This document shows, in pieces, positions 1 to 5,565 of a stretch of DNA of 14,179 nucleotides (position 1 is its first letter; each line of letters opens with the position of its first letter). Origin of the DNA: CBDTYW01 sp965364735 (lineage in GTDB: Bacteria; Actinomycetota; Nitriliruptoria; Nitriliruptorales; Nitriliruptoraceae); NCBI GenBank assembly GCA_965364735.1, contig CBDTYW010000077.1, forward strand, positions 1 through 14,179. Reading direction: 5' to 3'. Below the pieces are notes generated by a model. That model was given only the letters and a program-made list of their open reading frames with translations. It was not told the origin of the DNA and did not search any database. The position numbers and the translations under genes are program-made.

Positions 1-134
1 GCGACCAGGACGTGTTCGGCGTGAATCTCGCCGGTCACGGGCTCGATCACCTGCGACTCCCGCACCAGCCCCCCGGCGACGGCGAGCCGCCGCGGATCGT
101 TGCGGTGGTCGGAAGGGCGCACGCGTGAAGTCAT
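1..134 (-). CDS. N-terminal part of a gene of unknown function (runs off the left edge)
   Basis: An open frame reads leftward from an ATG at 134-132 to the window edge without a stop. It gives 44 residues that begin MTSRVRPSDHRND and end EIHAEHVLV. The start region is basic and probably disordered, followed by a short stretch that could be beta strands (LAVAGGLVRE, then SQVIEPVTGE). I do not recognise a family from so little sequence. The ribosome binding site is weak. It is the same strand as the gene at 423-941 but is separated from it by 288 bp of repeat-bearing DNA, so it probably has its own promoter. The frame uses GC-rich third positions like its neighbours. It could also be a chance open frame, although that would be somewhat unusual at a clean ATG facing away from an obvious intergenic region. 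Confidence 0.5.
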   Translation of the reverse strand, partial: MTSRVRPSDHRNDPRRLAVAGGLVRESQVIEPVTGEIHAEHVLV

Positions 135-186
135 GGCCGAACGGTGGCCCGAGTTCCCGAGCCGCGCCACCCCCTCCCGCTGCGCC

Positions 187-195
187 TGTGGACAA
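187..195 (-). promoter_or_regulatory. DnaA-box-like 9-mer
   Basis: The minus strand reads TTGTCCACA, which equals the DnaA-box form common in high-GC actinobacteria. It lies in non-coding DNA about 50 bp upstream of the start at 134. No second good box was seen nearby, and no dnaA, dnaN or gyr genes flank it. It is therefore not evidence of an origin. It may be a single DnaA site or chance. Confidence 0.3.
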
Positions 196-209
196 CTCCG
201 CGAGCCGGC

Positions 210-415
210 CGCGTTTCGTCGACGATCCCGCGTTGTCGCCGAACCCGGTTCACGGTGCCGGTTGTCGCGGTTCCCGAGCGGGGCGTGGTCTTCACGACAA
301 CCGCGCCGCGGGCAGGGTTTGTCGACGATCCTGCGTTGTCGCCGTACCCGGTTCACGGGGCCGGTTGTCGCGTTTCCCGAGCGGGGCCTGGTTTCCACGA
401 CAACCGCGCCGCGGG
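210..415. repeat. Two tandem copies of a 103-bp non-coding repeat
   Basis: Two units of 103 bp follow each other head to tail (about 210-312 and 313-415). Landmarks repeat at exactly +103: GTCGACGATC at 218 and 321, the CGTTGTCGCC core at 231 and 334, CGGTTGTCG at 259 and 362, and CGACAACCGCGCCGCGG at 295 and 398. The copies differ by only a few substitutions and are in register. Inside each unit CGGTTGTCG and CGACAACCG form a 9-bp inverted repeat (259-267 with 295-303; 362-370 with 398-406). The heptamer CGACAAC or its complement recurs three times per unit. The array stops within a few bases of the stop codon at 423-425. I see no coding sense in it. Confidence 0.85.
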
Positions 416-422
416 GCGTGGG

Positions 423-941
423 TCAGTCGACGTGGAAGGGGGAGAACGAGATCTGGTCGCCGTCGATCTGGAGGAACCAGGACTCGACCTCGACGCCGGG
501 CATGAGCTTGCGGGCGAAGTGGGTCGAGCGGACCAGGTCGGCGTGCTGGAGCTGGACGCGGGCCTCGGCCTCGACGCCGAGACGGGCGGTGTAGAACGCG
601 CAGCCGTGGTGCTGGATCAGCACGACTCGGTCGAGCCCGTGGGCATCGACGAGGAACTTGAGCTCTTCGAGCAGGCCCTGCTCGGCGAGCTGCGCCTCGG
701 GGTGCCCTGCGAGGCATGCCGGGCCGCCCGGGATCGCGACGCGGTCGACGCGCTCCAGGCCGAGCCCGTTCGCGAGCAGGTCGTCGAAGGCTGCGCCCAT
801 GCGACCGTCGGAGCAGTAGACCGCGGCGGCGTGGATGCGCTCCGGGTTGAACGTCACGGTGCTGGGCCAGAGCTCGACGCCCCGTCGGTCAGGGCCCGTG
901 CGGCCGTCGGTCCGGTCGGTGGTGTGCTCGGTGACCGCCAT
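423..941 (-). CDS. Small beta-carbonic-anhydrase-like protein
   Basis: This encodes 172 residues. The family hallmark is visible: C-S-D-G-R at 43-47 (Cys zinc ligand plus the Asp-Arg dyad) and H-H-G-C at 111-114 (His111 and Cys114 complete the zinc site). The fold would be a compact beta-carbonic anhydrase, which hydrates CO2 to bicarbonate in the cytoplasm. The length matches the short mycobacterial type of about 163 residues (recalled from Rv1284). The first 30 residues are polar and probably disordered. Its ATG overlaps the gpsA stop by one base (TGATG), with GGAGG at 951-947 as an obvious ribosome binding site, so it is translated from the gpsA message. The G in C-S-D-G-R and the HHG triplet are not the most common residues at those places, so the substrate could differ from CO2. 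Confident about the fold, less so about activity. Confidence 0.72.
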   Translation of the reverse strand: MAVTEHTTDRTDGRTGPDRRGVELWPSTVTFNPERIHAAAVYCSDGRMGAAFDDLLANGLGLERVDRVAIPGGPACLAGHPEAQLAEQGLLEELKFLVDAHGLDRVVLIQHHGCAFYTARLGVEAEARVQLQHADLVRSTHFARKLMPGVEVESWFLQIDGDQISFSPFHVD

Positions 942-1951
942 CAGTCCTCCATCCCGTAGATCTCGGGCTTCGCGGAACGTGCCATCAGCGCTTGCAGCGC
1001 GAGCTTCGGGTCGAGGCCGTCATGGAGGATCGCGACGACGCCCTCGGTGATCGGCATCTCGACGTCATGCTTGCGAGCGAGCTCGAGGATCGCCTTCGAG
1101 GACTTCACGCCCTCCGCGACCATGTTCATCTCGGAGATGATGTCGTCGAGCGCCATCCCGGCGCCGAGCTTCGCCCCGACCGTGCGGTTGCGGCTCTTCG
1201 GCGAGGTACAGGTCGCGACGAGGTCACCAACGCCAGCCAGCCCCGAGAACGTGAGCGGCTCTGCGCCGAGCGCGGTCCCCAGCCGCTGCATCTCCGCGAG
1301 CCCCCGCGTGATGACCGTGGCCTTCGTGTTGTCGCCGTAGCCCATCCCGTGCGCCATCCCCGTCGCCAGGGCGATGACGTTCTTGACCGCCCCGCCGACC
1401 TCGACGCCGATCTTGTCAGGGTTGGTGTAGACGCGGAAGTAGGGCGCCATCGACGCGGCCTGCACCATCTCCGCGCGGGCGAGATCGGGCGACGCGGCGA
1501 CCGTGGCCGCGGGCAGCCGCTCGGCGCACTCCTTCGCCAGGTTCGGGCCGCTCACCACGACGACGCGATCCGGGTCGCAGTCCAGGGACTGGCTGATGAC
1601 CTCCGAGCCGAAGCGCAGCGTCGCGACGTCGACGCCCTTGATGAGGCTGACGAGCGTCGAGGTCGTCCCGATCCGATCGCCCCATGCCACCAGCTGTTCG
1701 GCGATCCCGATCGAGGGGACGGCGAGCACCACGACGTCCGCATCGGCGAGCGCCTCGTCGGGATCGCTGGTGGCGAAGATCCCGTCCGGCAGCGGGACGC
1801 CGGGCAGGTAGCCGGAGTTGCGGCGATCCTGGTTGATCTCGTCCGCGACGGCCTGGCGTCGGGCCCAGACGCGCACGTCAGCCCCGGCGTCGTCGCACAT
1901 CACGGCATACGCGGTTCCCCACGACCCCGCACCCATCACCGCGACCCGCAC
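941..1951 (-). CDS. gpsA: NAD(P)H-dependent glycerol-3-phosphate dehydrogenase
   Basis: GpsA reduces dihydroxyacetone phosphate to sn-glycerol-3-phosphate, the backbone for phospholipids, in the cytoplasm. The product is 336 residues, the normal length. The Rossmann signature GAGSWG is at 7-12, followed by the family blocks SGPNLAKE (substrate-domain entrance), GGAVKNVIALATG with the conserved Lys, and GLAGVGDLVATC followed by SPKSRN. The start is GTG at 1951-1949: it is preceded by GAGGAG at 1962-1957 with five-base spacing and places the dinucleotide fold at the very N-terminus. The frame stays open for about 100 more codons upstream, but that extension has no family resemblance and crosses the promoter region. 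It leads a two-gene operon with the carbonic-anhydrase-like gene and diverges from cofC. Confidence 0.95.
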   Translation of the reverse strand: MRVAVMGAGSWGTAYAVMCDDAGADVRVWARRQAVADEINQDRRNSGYLPGVPLPDGIFATSDPDEALADADVVVLAVPSIGIAEQLVAWGDRIGTTSTLVSLIKGVDVATLRFGSEVISQSLDCDPDRVVVVSGPNLAKECAERLPAATVAASPDLARAEMVQAASMAPYFRVYTNPDKIGVEVGGAVKNVIALATGMAHGMGYGDNTKATVITRGLAEMQRLGTALGAEPLTFSGLAGVGDLVATCTSPKSRNRTVGAKLGAGMALDDIISEMNMVAEGVKSSKAILELARKHDVEMPITEGVVAILHDGLDPKLALQALMARSAKPEIYGMED

Positions 1952-1981
1952 ATCATCTCCTCGACCGACGTCAGTGCGCAC

Positions 1982-1994
1982 ATCCTGCAGGATA
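1982..1994 (-). promoter_or_regulatory. Probable gpsA -10 (TATCCT) with overlapping 12-bp palindrome
   Basis: On the minus strand TATCCT occupies 1994-1989, 37 nt ahead of the gpsA GTG. The perfect palindrome ATCCTGCAGGAT (1982-1993) overlaps this hexamer and reaches toward the expected start of transcription, where an operator would be placed. I see no convincing -35. The 147-bp gap (1952-2098) also holds the cofC promoter and nothing else I can identify. Confidence 0.4.
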
Positions 1995-2085
1995 CGAGGA
2001 CCGCCCGCACAACGCCCGACGGACCGACGCGTGCGGTGCCCGTGGCAACGCGCCGACGGTGTGCAGGAGGCGGAGCACCTGCGGC

Positions 2086-2091
2086 TAGGGT
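2086..2091 (+). promoter_or_regulatory. cofC -10 hexamer TAGGGT, likely leaderless start
   Basis: TAGGGT ends seven bases before the cofC ATG at 2099. That spacing puts the transcription start at or next to the A of the ATG, so the message would have no leader. In agreement, there is no Shine-Dalgarno sequence in those seven bases. No clear -35 is visible. Confidence 0.5.
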
Positions 2092-2098
2092 TTCCGCC

Positions 2099-2791
2099 AT
2101 GGTCGAAGCACACAGCCCCATCGTCGCCATCGTTCCCCTGCGCTCTCCGGGCGAGGGGATGACCCGACTCGAGGGACGCCTCATGCGTTCCGAACGCGCT
2201 GCGCTCGCGGCTGCGATGCTCGCAGACGTCGCACGTGCGCTGACGGCCGGCGGCGTTCACCGCATCGTCGTCGCCGCCAATGGAACAGGTGCTGCCGACG
2301 CCGCACGCGCGCTCGGTCTCGACGTCACGCTCGACCCGCCGTCAACCCACGACGTCAACGCCGCGCTGCGGGCCGCCATGCCGCGCCTCGGCACCGTCGG
2401 AACGCTCATGATCGTGACGGCCGATCTCCCGCGCCTGACCGTGGCGGACGTCCGCGCTGTCCTCGACGAGGACGCGCAGGTCGTGGTCGCCGCGACCAAC
2501 GACGGCGGCACCGGCGCGCTGCTCCGTCGGCCACCGAACGTCATCGGCACGGCCTACGGACCTGGCTCGGCCGCGAAGCACATGCGTCTCGCCCGGAACC
2601 TCGGCGTCGCCACCGTCGCCGTGGACTCCCCCGGGTTCAAGCTCGACATCGACACCTTCGACGACCTGCTCGAGCTGGTCGAGGAGCCCGTCGGCGGCGC
2701 CACCGGACAGGTGATCAACAAGATCCGGCCACGCCTCGAGCGCGCCCGGGACCGCATCGCCGAGATCGAGGGCGAGGCCGTCCGGAGCTGA
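2099..2791 (+). CDS. cofC: CofC/FbiD-type guanylyltransferase of coenzyme F420 biosynthesis
   Basis: CofC/FbiD joins GMP from GTP to 2-phospho-L-lactate or phosphoenolpyruvate, making the activated precursor that CofD/FbiA transfers to the deazaflavin Fo. The protein is 230 residues with a nucleotidyltransferase Rossmann-like fold. Seen in order: IVPLRSPGEGMTRL (nucleotide loop), SERAALAAAMLADV, TADLPRL (metal-binding Asp), ATNDGGTGALL, AYGPGSAAKH and LDIDTFDDL. These are the family's conserved blocks. By recall, the mycobacterial enzyme has Lys where this protein has Arg in VPLR and Met in MTRL of the loop, so a phosphate-contacting Lys may be missing. The ATG is chosen because the family domain begins within ten residues and the -10 sits seven bases ahead; the longer upstream frame is antisense to gpsA. 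It is a single-gene unit with no other F420 genes nearby. PEP versus phospholactate preference cannot be read from the sequence. Confidence 0.85.
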   Translation: MVEAHSPIVAIVPLRSPGEGMTRLEGRLMRSERAALAAAMLADVARALTAGGVHRIVVAANGTGAADAARALGLDVTLDPPSTHDVNAALRAAMPRLGTVGTLMIVTADLPRLTVADVRAVLDEDAQVVVAATNDGGTGALLRRPPNVIGTAYGPGSAAKHMRLARNLGVATVAVDSPGFKLDIDTFDDLLELVEEPVGGATGQVINKIRPRLERARDRIAEIEGEAVRS

Positions 2792-2808
2792 CGACGGGGC
2801 GTGTCGTC
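2790..2808. terminator. Possible bidirectional hairpin between cofC and the LapA-type gene
   Basis: GACGAC (2790-2795) pairs with GTCGTC (2803-2808) around a seven-base loop. It starts at the cofC stop and fills the 22-bp convergent gap. There is no T-run on either side, so this is a weak call. Confidence 0.3.
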
Positions 2809-2813
2809 CTCGC

Positions 2814-3209
2814 TCAGTCTGCCTTGCGGGCCCGCTGCTTCTTGACCTTGGCGACCGGTACGGCCTTGCGACGGTGACGACGCCAGCCCGCCAACGTCGC
2901 GAACACGGCGCCCAGGACGAACGAGCCGACCAGCAGGATGATCAGCGGAACCCCGCCGGACGTCCGCACGAGGTCGCTCCCCTGAGCTGTCCGCTGCACG
3001 ATCGTCTCGCCGAAGATCCAGTTGAAGTCGACGCGTTGCGAGTTCACGAGCGCGAAGATCGTGAAGAGCACGCCGACCGCCACGAGGGCGATGCGGCCGA
3101 GGTGCTGCGTGAACGGCGTGCGCCCGACGGCGACCGTCGTGGTCACGGCAGCCACACGCTCCCCCTCGGGGAGCTTGCTCACGGCCGGATCGGGGCGGTG
3201 CTCTGCCAT
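2814..3209 (-). CDS. LapA-domain (DUF1049) inner-membrane protein
   Basis: This encodes 131 residues with two predicted membrane helices, about 38-56 (RIALVAVGVLFTIFALV) and 87-108 (VPLIILLVGSFVLGAVFATLAGW), joined by the family-like link NSQRVDFNWIFG. The C-terminus is strongly basic (RRHRRK, then KVKKQRARK) and probably cytoplasmic. The arrangement matches LapA/DUF1049 proteins, small envelope proteins whose role in Gram-positives is not established. The first 35 residues are polar. ATG at 3209 is preferred because the best -10 (3242-3237) predicts transcription starting around 3230. A GTG at 3233 with AGGA four bases ahead would add eight residues and cannot be excluded. It converges on cofC and diverges from the cold-shock-like gene. 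Confidence 0.75.
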   Translation of the reverse strand: MAEHRPDPAVSKLPEGERVAAVTTTVAVGRTPFTQHLGRIALVAVGVLFTIFALVNSQRVDFNWIFGETIVQRTAQGSDLVRTSGGVPLIILLVGSFVLGAVFATLAGWRRHRRKAVPVAKVKKQRARKAD

Positions 3210-3236
3210 GGGGCATCTCGTTGATCGGGTCACGTC

Positions 3237-3242
3237 ATCCTA
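3237..3242 (-). promoter_or_regulatory. -10 hexamer TAGGAT for the LapA-type gene
   Basis: TAGGAT reads on the minus strand at 3242-3237 in the 125-bp divergent gap 3210-3334. It lies 27 nt before the ATG at 3209 and only three before the GTG at 3233. It is one of the CTAG-containing hexamers that recur upstream of genes in this window. Confidence 0.4.
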
Positions 3243-3286
3243 GGACGGGCCGGGACGTGAAGGGCGGGACGACGGCATCGAACGGT

Positions 3287-3292
3287 TACCAT
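3287..3292 (+). promoter_or_regulatory. Possible -10 (TACCAT) for the cold-shock-like gene
   Basis: TACCAT lies 42 nt before the ATG at 3335. GAGG at 3321-3324 could serve as ribosome binding site. No convincing -35 is present. Confidence 0.25.
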
Positions 3293-3334
3293 CTGCGGGC
3301 ACCACCGACGTCCCGACGCCGAGGATCCCCCGCC

Positions 3335-3544
3335 ATGCCACAGGGCACCGTGAAGAGCTTCGACCCGTCCGACGGGAGCGTCGTCCTGATGGATGACCAG
3401 CTCCGCATCCTGACCTCGGGACCGGGCGCGCTGGTCCCCCGCGGGAACACGCTCGAGCTCCGGATCGGGCAGCGGGTCCGCTACCAGGTCGAGAAGCAGG
3501 ACGGCGCGGACGTCGTCACGCGCGTGGACGTCATCACCCTCTGA
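3335..3544 (+). CDS. Degenerate cold-shock-domain-like small protein
   Basis: The product is 69 residues, the size of a CspA-type protein. It keeps the scaffold: MPQGTVKSFDPSDG at the start lines up with the cold-shock opening GTVKWFN..KG, and IGQRVRYQVE followed by a V-T-R-V-D-V strand matches the end. What is missing are the nucleic-acid-binding aromatics. The Trp after GTVK is Ser8, RNP1 (KGFGFI) is replaced by DGSVVL at 13-18, and RNP2 (VFVHF) has no counterpart near RILTS at 24-28. It may therefore be an OB-fold protein that no longer binds RNA in the usual way. Upstream frame extension to 3221 is possible but shows no family resemblance. The gene is monocistronic and converges on the next gene with a 20-bp gap. 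The fold assignment is by eye and moderately sure. Confidence 0.65.
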   Translation: MPQGTVKSFDPSDGSVVLMDDQLRILTSGPGALVPRGNTLELRIGQRVRYQVEKQDGADVVTRVDVITL

Positions 3545-3552
3545 CCAGGCTG

Positions 3553-3577
3553 GCTCGAGGCGCCTCAGGCGTCGAGC
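3553..3577. terminator. Bulged hairpin at the convergent stop codons, possible bidirectional terminator
   Basis: GCTCGA (3553-3558) pairs with TCGAGC (3572-3577), and CGCC (3561-3564) pairs with GGCG (3568-3571), with a two-base bulge (3559-3560) and a three-base loop at 3565-3567. The loop is the stop codon of the minus-strand gene. No T-run follows on either strand. Confidence 0.35.
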
Positions 3578-4347
3578 TGCTCGAGGATGAGCGCCGTGCG
3601 GGCGTAGAGCGCCGCGCCGGCCTCGGCGTTGTTCTGCTCACCCCACGCACGGGTCTCGTCGAGCACCTGGCGCAGCCGGGCGGTCGCCTCCGGCGCGTCT
3701 CCGCCGAACTCCGCGAGCGCGGCTGACGCGATCTTGTCCGGGTCGAGCTCCGCGAGCTCGTCGGCGATCGAGATGTCGTCCTGCTCGTCGCGCCAGGCCA
3801 GCGCGCAGGCTGCGGTGAAGGCCGGGCTGTCGAAGTCACCCTCGGACGCGATGATCGCGAGGTGCATCAGCGCCTTGGCGGACAGACGGTCCTCGTCGGC
3901 CACGGCGTGGACGAGCGAGGCGTAGTCGCCGAGGGCAGCGTCGTCGACGACCGGGGAGAGGATGTTGACGTGCTTGGAGCGGACCGGTCGGTTCGTGTGG
4001 ACGATCAGGTCTGACGGAGCGTCGTCGAGGAACGTCGACAGCGGCTTCACCGACGCCCAGTGCGCTGCCGCGTCGGACACGTCGACGGAGGTGGCCATGG
4101 AGCGCGTGGCGTCGACGGTGAAGGTGACGAGGCCGGCTCCGAGCTCGGCCGCCTTGCTGGCTGCGTGGTCGCGGTCGAGGAAGGCGCTGATCCGCTTGCC
4201 GTGCGCGAACGTGCCGGTCGCAGCCTCGTCGAACGCATCGATCGGTCCGAGCCGCTCGGACAGGTCGGCGCGTGTGCGCAGGCCCTCTTCCTCGATCAGC
4301 GGGAGACGCCGCGTGGGCGTGAGGTGGAAGACGGAGATCCGGGACAT
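3565..4347 (-). CDS. Unrecognised protein with a possible ADP-ribosyltransferase-like N-terminal half
   Basis: This encodes 260 residues with no signal peptide or membrane segment. I do not firmly recognise it. The first half opens with VFHLTPTRRLPLIEEEGLR (6-24), then HGKRISAFLDRDHAASKA (49-66), LVTFTVDA (73-80) and DLIVHTNRP (113-121). The order H-L-T..., a helix ending in E-E-G-L, a later I-S-A-F segment and a V-T-F-x-V-D strand resembles the opening of several ADP-ribosyltransferase-fold families (DUF4433/DarT, DUF952), but a catalytic Glu cannot be placed. The second half (about 150-260) is Ala-, Glu- and Leu-rich and probably helical, perhaps a repeat-like bundle. ATG at 4347 follows GAGG ten bases upstream. 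No partner antitoxin-like macrodomain gene lies next to it, and the context gives no job. The gene itself is convincing; the fold is speculative. Confidence 0.75.
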   Translation of the reverse strand: MSRISVFHLTPTRRLPLIEEEGLRTRADLSERLGPIDAFDEAATGTFAHGKRISAFLDRDHAASKAAELGAGLVTFTVDATRSMATSVDVSDAAAHWASVKPLSTFLDDAPSDLIVHTNRPVRSKHVNILSPVVDDAALGDYASLVHAVADEDRLSAKALMHLAIIASEGDFDSPAFTAACALAWRDEQDDISIADELAELDPDKIASAALAEFGGDAPEATARLRQVLDETRAWGEQNNAEAGAALYARTALILEQLDA

Positions 4348-4394
4348 GTTGCGTGGGCCTCGGGGTCGGAGACGGCGGGCGGGGTGGCGCGGGC

Positions 4395-4420
4395 ACGATA
4401 CCGCCCGACCCTCGCGTCAA
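4395..4420 (-). promoter_or_regulatory. Possible promoter of the gene at 3565-4347
   Basis: On the minus strand TTGACG (4420-4415) and TATCGT (4400-4395) look like -35 and -10 elements, 47 nt before the ATG. The spacer is only 14 nt, shorter than the usual 16-18, which weakens the pairing; TATCGT alone is the better supported part because it recurs upstream of two other genes here. Confidence 0.35.
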
Positions 4421-4437
4421 CGTGGCCCCGACGCCCC

Positions 4438-4443
4438 TAGGCT
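4438..4443 (+). promoter_or_regulatory. -10 hexamer TAGGCT for the GNAT gene
   Basis: TAGGCT lies 29 nt before the GTG at 4473, in the 125-bp divergent gap 4348-4472. The same hexamer precedes serB and the beta-propeller gene at 31-32 nt. Confidence 0.45.
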
Positions 4444-4472
4444 CGGCGACCACGACCACAACGAGGGACAGC

Positions 4473-5561
4473 GTGGACTCGACGACCTCCGTGGGCTCCG
4501 GGACGCCGGGCGCGTCAGGGTCCGCGCTGCCCGAGATCGAGGCACCGGCGGGGCACGGCTGGCGTCGTCCCACTCCCGAGGACCTGCCGCTCATCGCGGC
4601 GCTGCACGACCGCTGCGACGTCGACCGCATCGGCGAGGTGACCGGGTCTGGCGCCGACGTCGCGCGCGACCTCATCGAGCCGGCAGCCCGTGACGAGGCC
4701 ATCGTCGTCTTCCCGGCCGACCGCCCGGACGTCATCGCGGCGTACGCGCTGTTCCAGGAGGACCGTGACCCGTGGACCGGCGACCTGGACCTCTATCTCG
4801 AGGGCCGCGTCGACCCTGATCACACCGGCCATGAGCTCGCGACGTTCCTGCTCGACCGCGGGGTCCGGCGCGCTCGGCTCGCGGCACGCAGCGCCGGCGA
4901 GGAGCGGGTCACGTTGGTCACGTCGACCGCGAACGAGGACCGTCGCGCACGCAACTTCTACCTCCAGAACGAGTTCGCCCCGGCGCGCCATCTCCTGCGG
5001 CTGAGGCTCGACCTCGAGGACCTGCCTCCCCGCCCACCGCTGCCCGAGGGCATCCGGATCAGGCCGTGGCGTTCGGAGGACCTCGCCGCCACCTGGCACG
5101 CGCACCAGATGTCGTTCGCCGACCACTGGGACTTCGAGTCCGTCGACCTCAGCGAGTGGCGCTACATGGAGGTCGATCGGCGGGACGACTTCGACGGGTC
5201 GCTCTGGATGCTCGCCGTCACCGACGCCGCGCCGGAGACGTTGGCACGGCCTGAGCTCGCGGCCGTGCCGCTGACCCCGGGCGGCGAGGTCGTCGTCGGG
5301 ATCGCGCTGGGCCACGTCGCCGCCGATGACGTGACGCGCGTCGAGATCCGCCATCTCGGTGTGCTCCAGGTGGCGCGGGGCGCAGGCGTCGCGAGGAGGC
5401 TGCTCGTCGAGATGTTCCACGCGGCTGCAGCGGCGGGAGCCACGCAGGTCGGTCTCGAGGTCGACGACATCACCGAGCACGGGGCGCTGCGGCTCTACCA
5501 GCAGGCGGGGATGCGGATCGCGCGTCGCTTCGACGTCTACGTCCGCGACGTCGAGGCCTGA
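4473..5561 (+). CDS. Tandem-domain GNAT N-acetyltransferase
   Basis: The product is 362 residues with two GNAT folds: about 28-182 and 193-360. The C-terminal domain looks the more intact: IRIRPWRSEDLAATWHAHQMSF at its start, the acetyl-CoA motif VLQVARGAGVARRLL (297-311, pyrophosphate-binding R-G-A-G), and LEVDDITEHGALRLYQQAGM with the late-domain N/D-x-x-A-x-x-x-Y-x-x-x-G-M pattern. The N-terminal domain has the ARNFYLQNEF equivalent at 159-168 but a poor CoA loop (DPDHTGHELATFLL), so it may be structural. Double GNATs include mycothiol synthase MshD in actinobacteria, but that assignment cannot be made here and the substrate is unknown. GTG at 4473 is chosen for GAGGGA just upstream and the position of the -10; an in-frame ATG at 4353 lies ahead of that promoter. 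It converges on serB with four bases between. Confidence 0.85.
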   Translation: MDSTTSVGSGTPGASGSALPEIEAPAGHGWRRPTPEDLPLIAALHDRCDVDRIGEVTGSGADVARDLIEPAARDEAIVVFPADRPDVIAAYALFQEDRDPWTGDLDLYLEGRVDPDHTGHELATFLLDRGVRRARLAARSAGEERVTLVTSTANEDRRARNFYLQNEFAPARHLLRLRLDLEDLPPRPPLPEGIRIRPWRSEDLAATWHAHQMSFADHWDFESVDLSEWRYMEVDRRDDFDGSLWMLAVTDAAPETLARPELAAVPLTPGGEVVVGIALGHVAADDVTRVEIRHLGVLQVARGAGVARRLLVEMFHAAAAAGATQVGLEVDDITEHGALRLYQQAGMRIARRFDVYVRDVEA

Positions 5562-5565
5562 TCGG

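Noticed and set aside
187..415. Replication origin
   Set aside because: Only one DnaA-box-like 9-mer is present, there is no AT-rich segment, and no origin-associated genes are in the window.
992..2098. A long plus-strand open frame running into cofC
   Set aside because: It is antisense to gpsA, shows Arg/Asp-rich low-complexity translation, and crosses both promoters. It reflects the high GC content, which removes stop codons from opposing frames.
3565..4347. DarTG-type toxin-antitoxin system
   Set aside because: The ART resemblance is weak, and neither neighbour is a macrodomain antitoxin; both adjacent genes are on the other strand.
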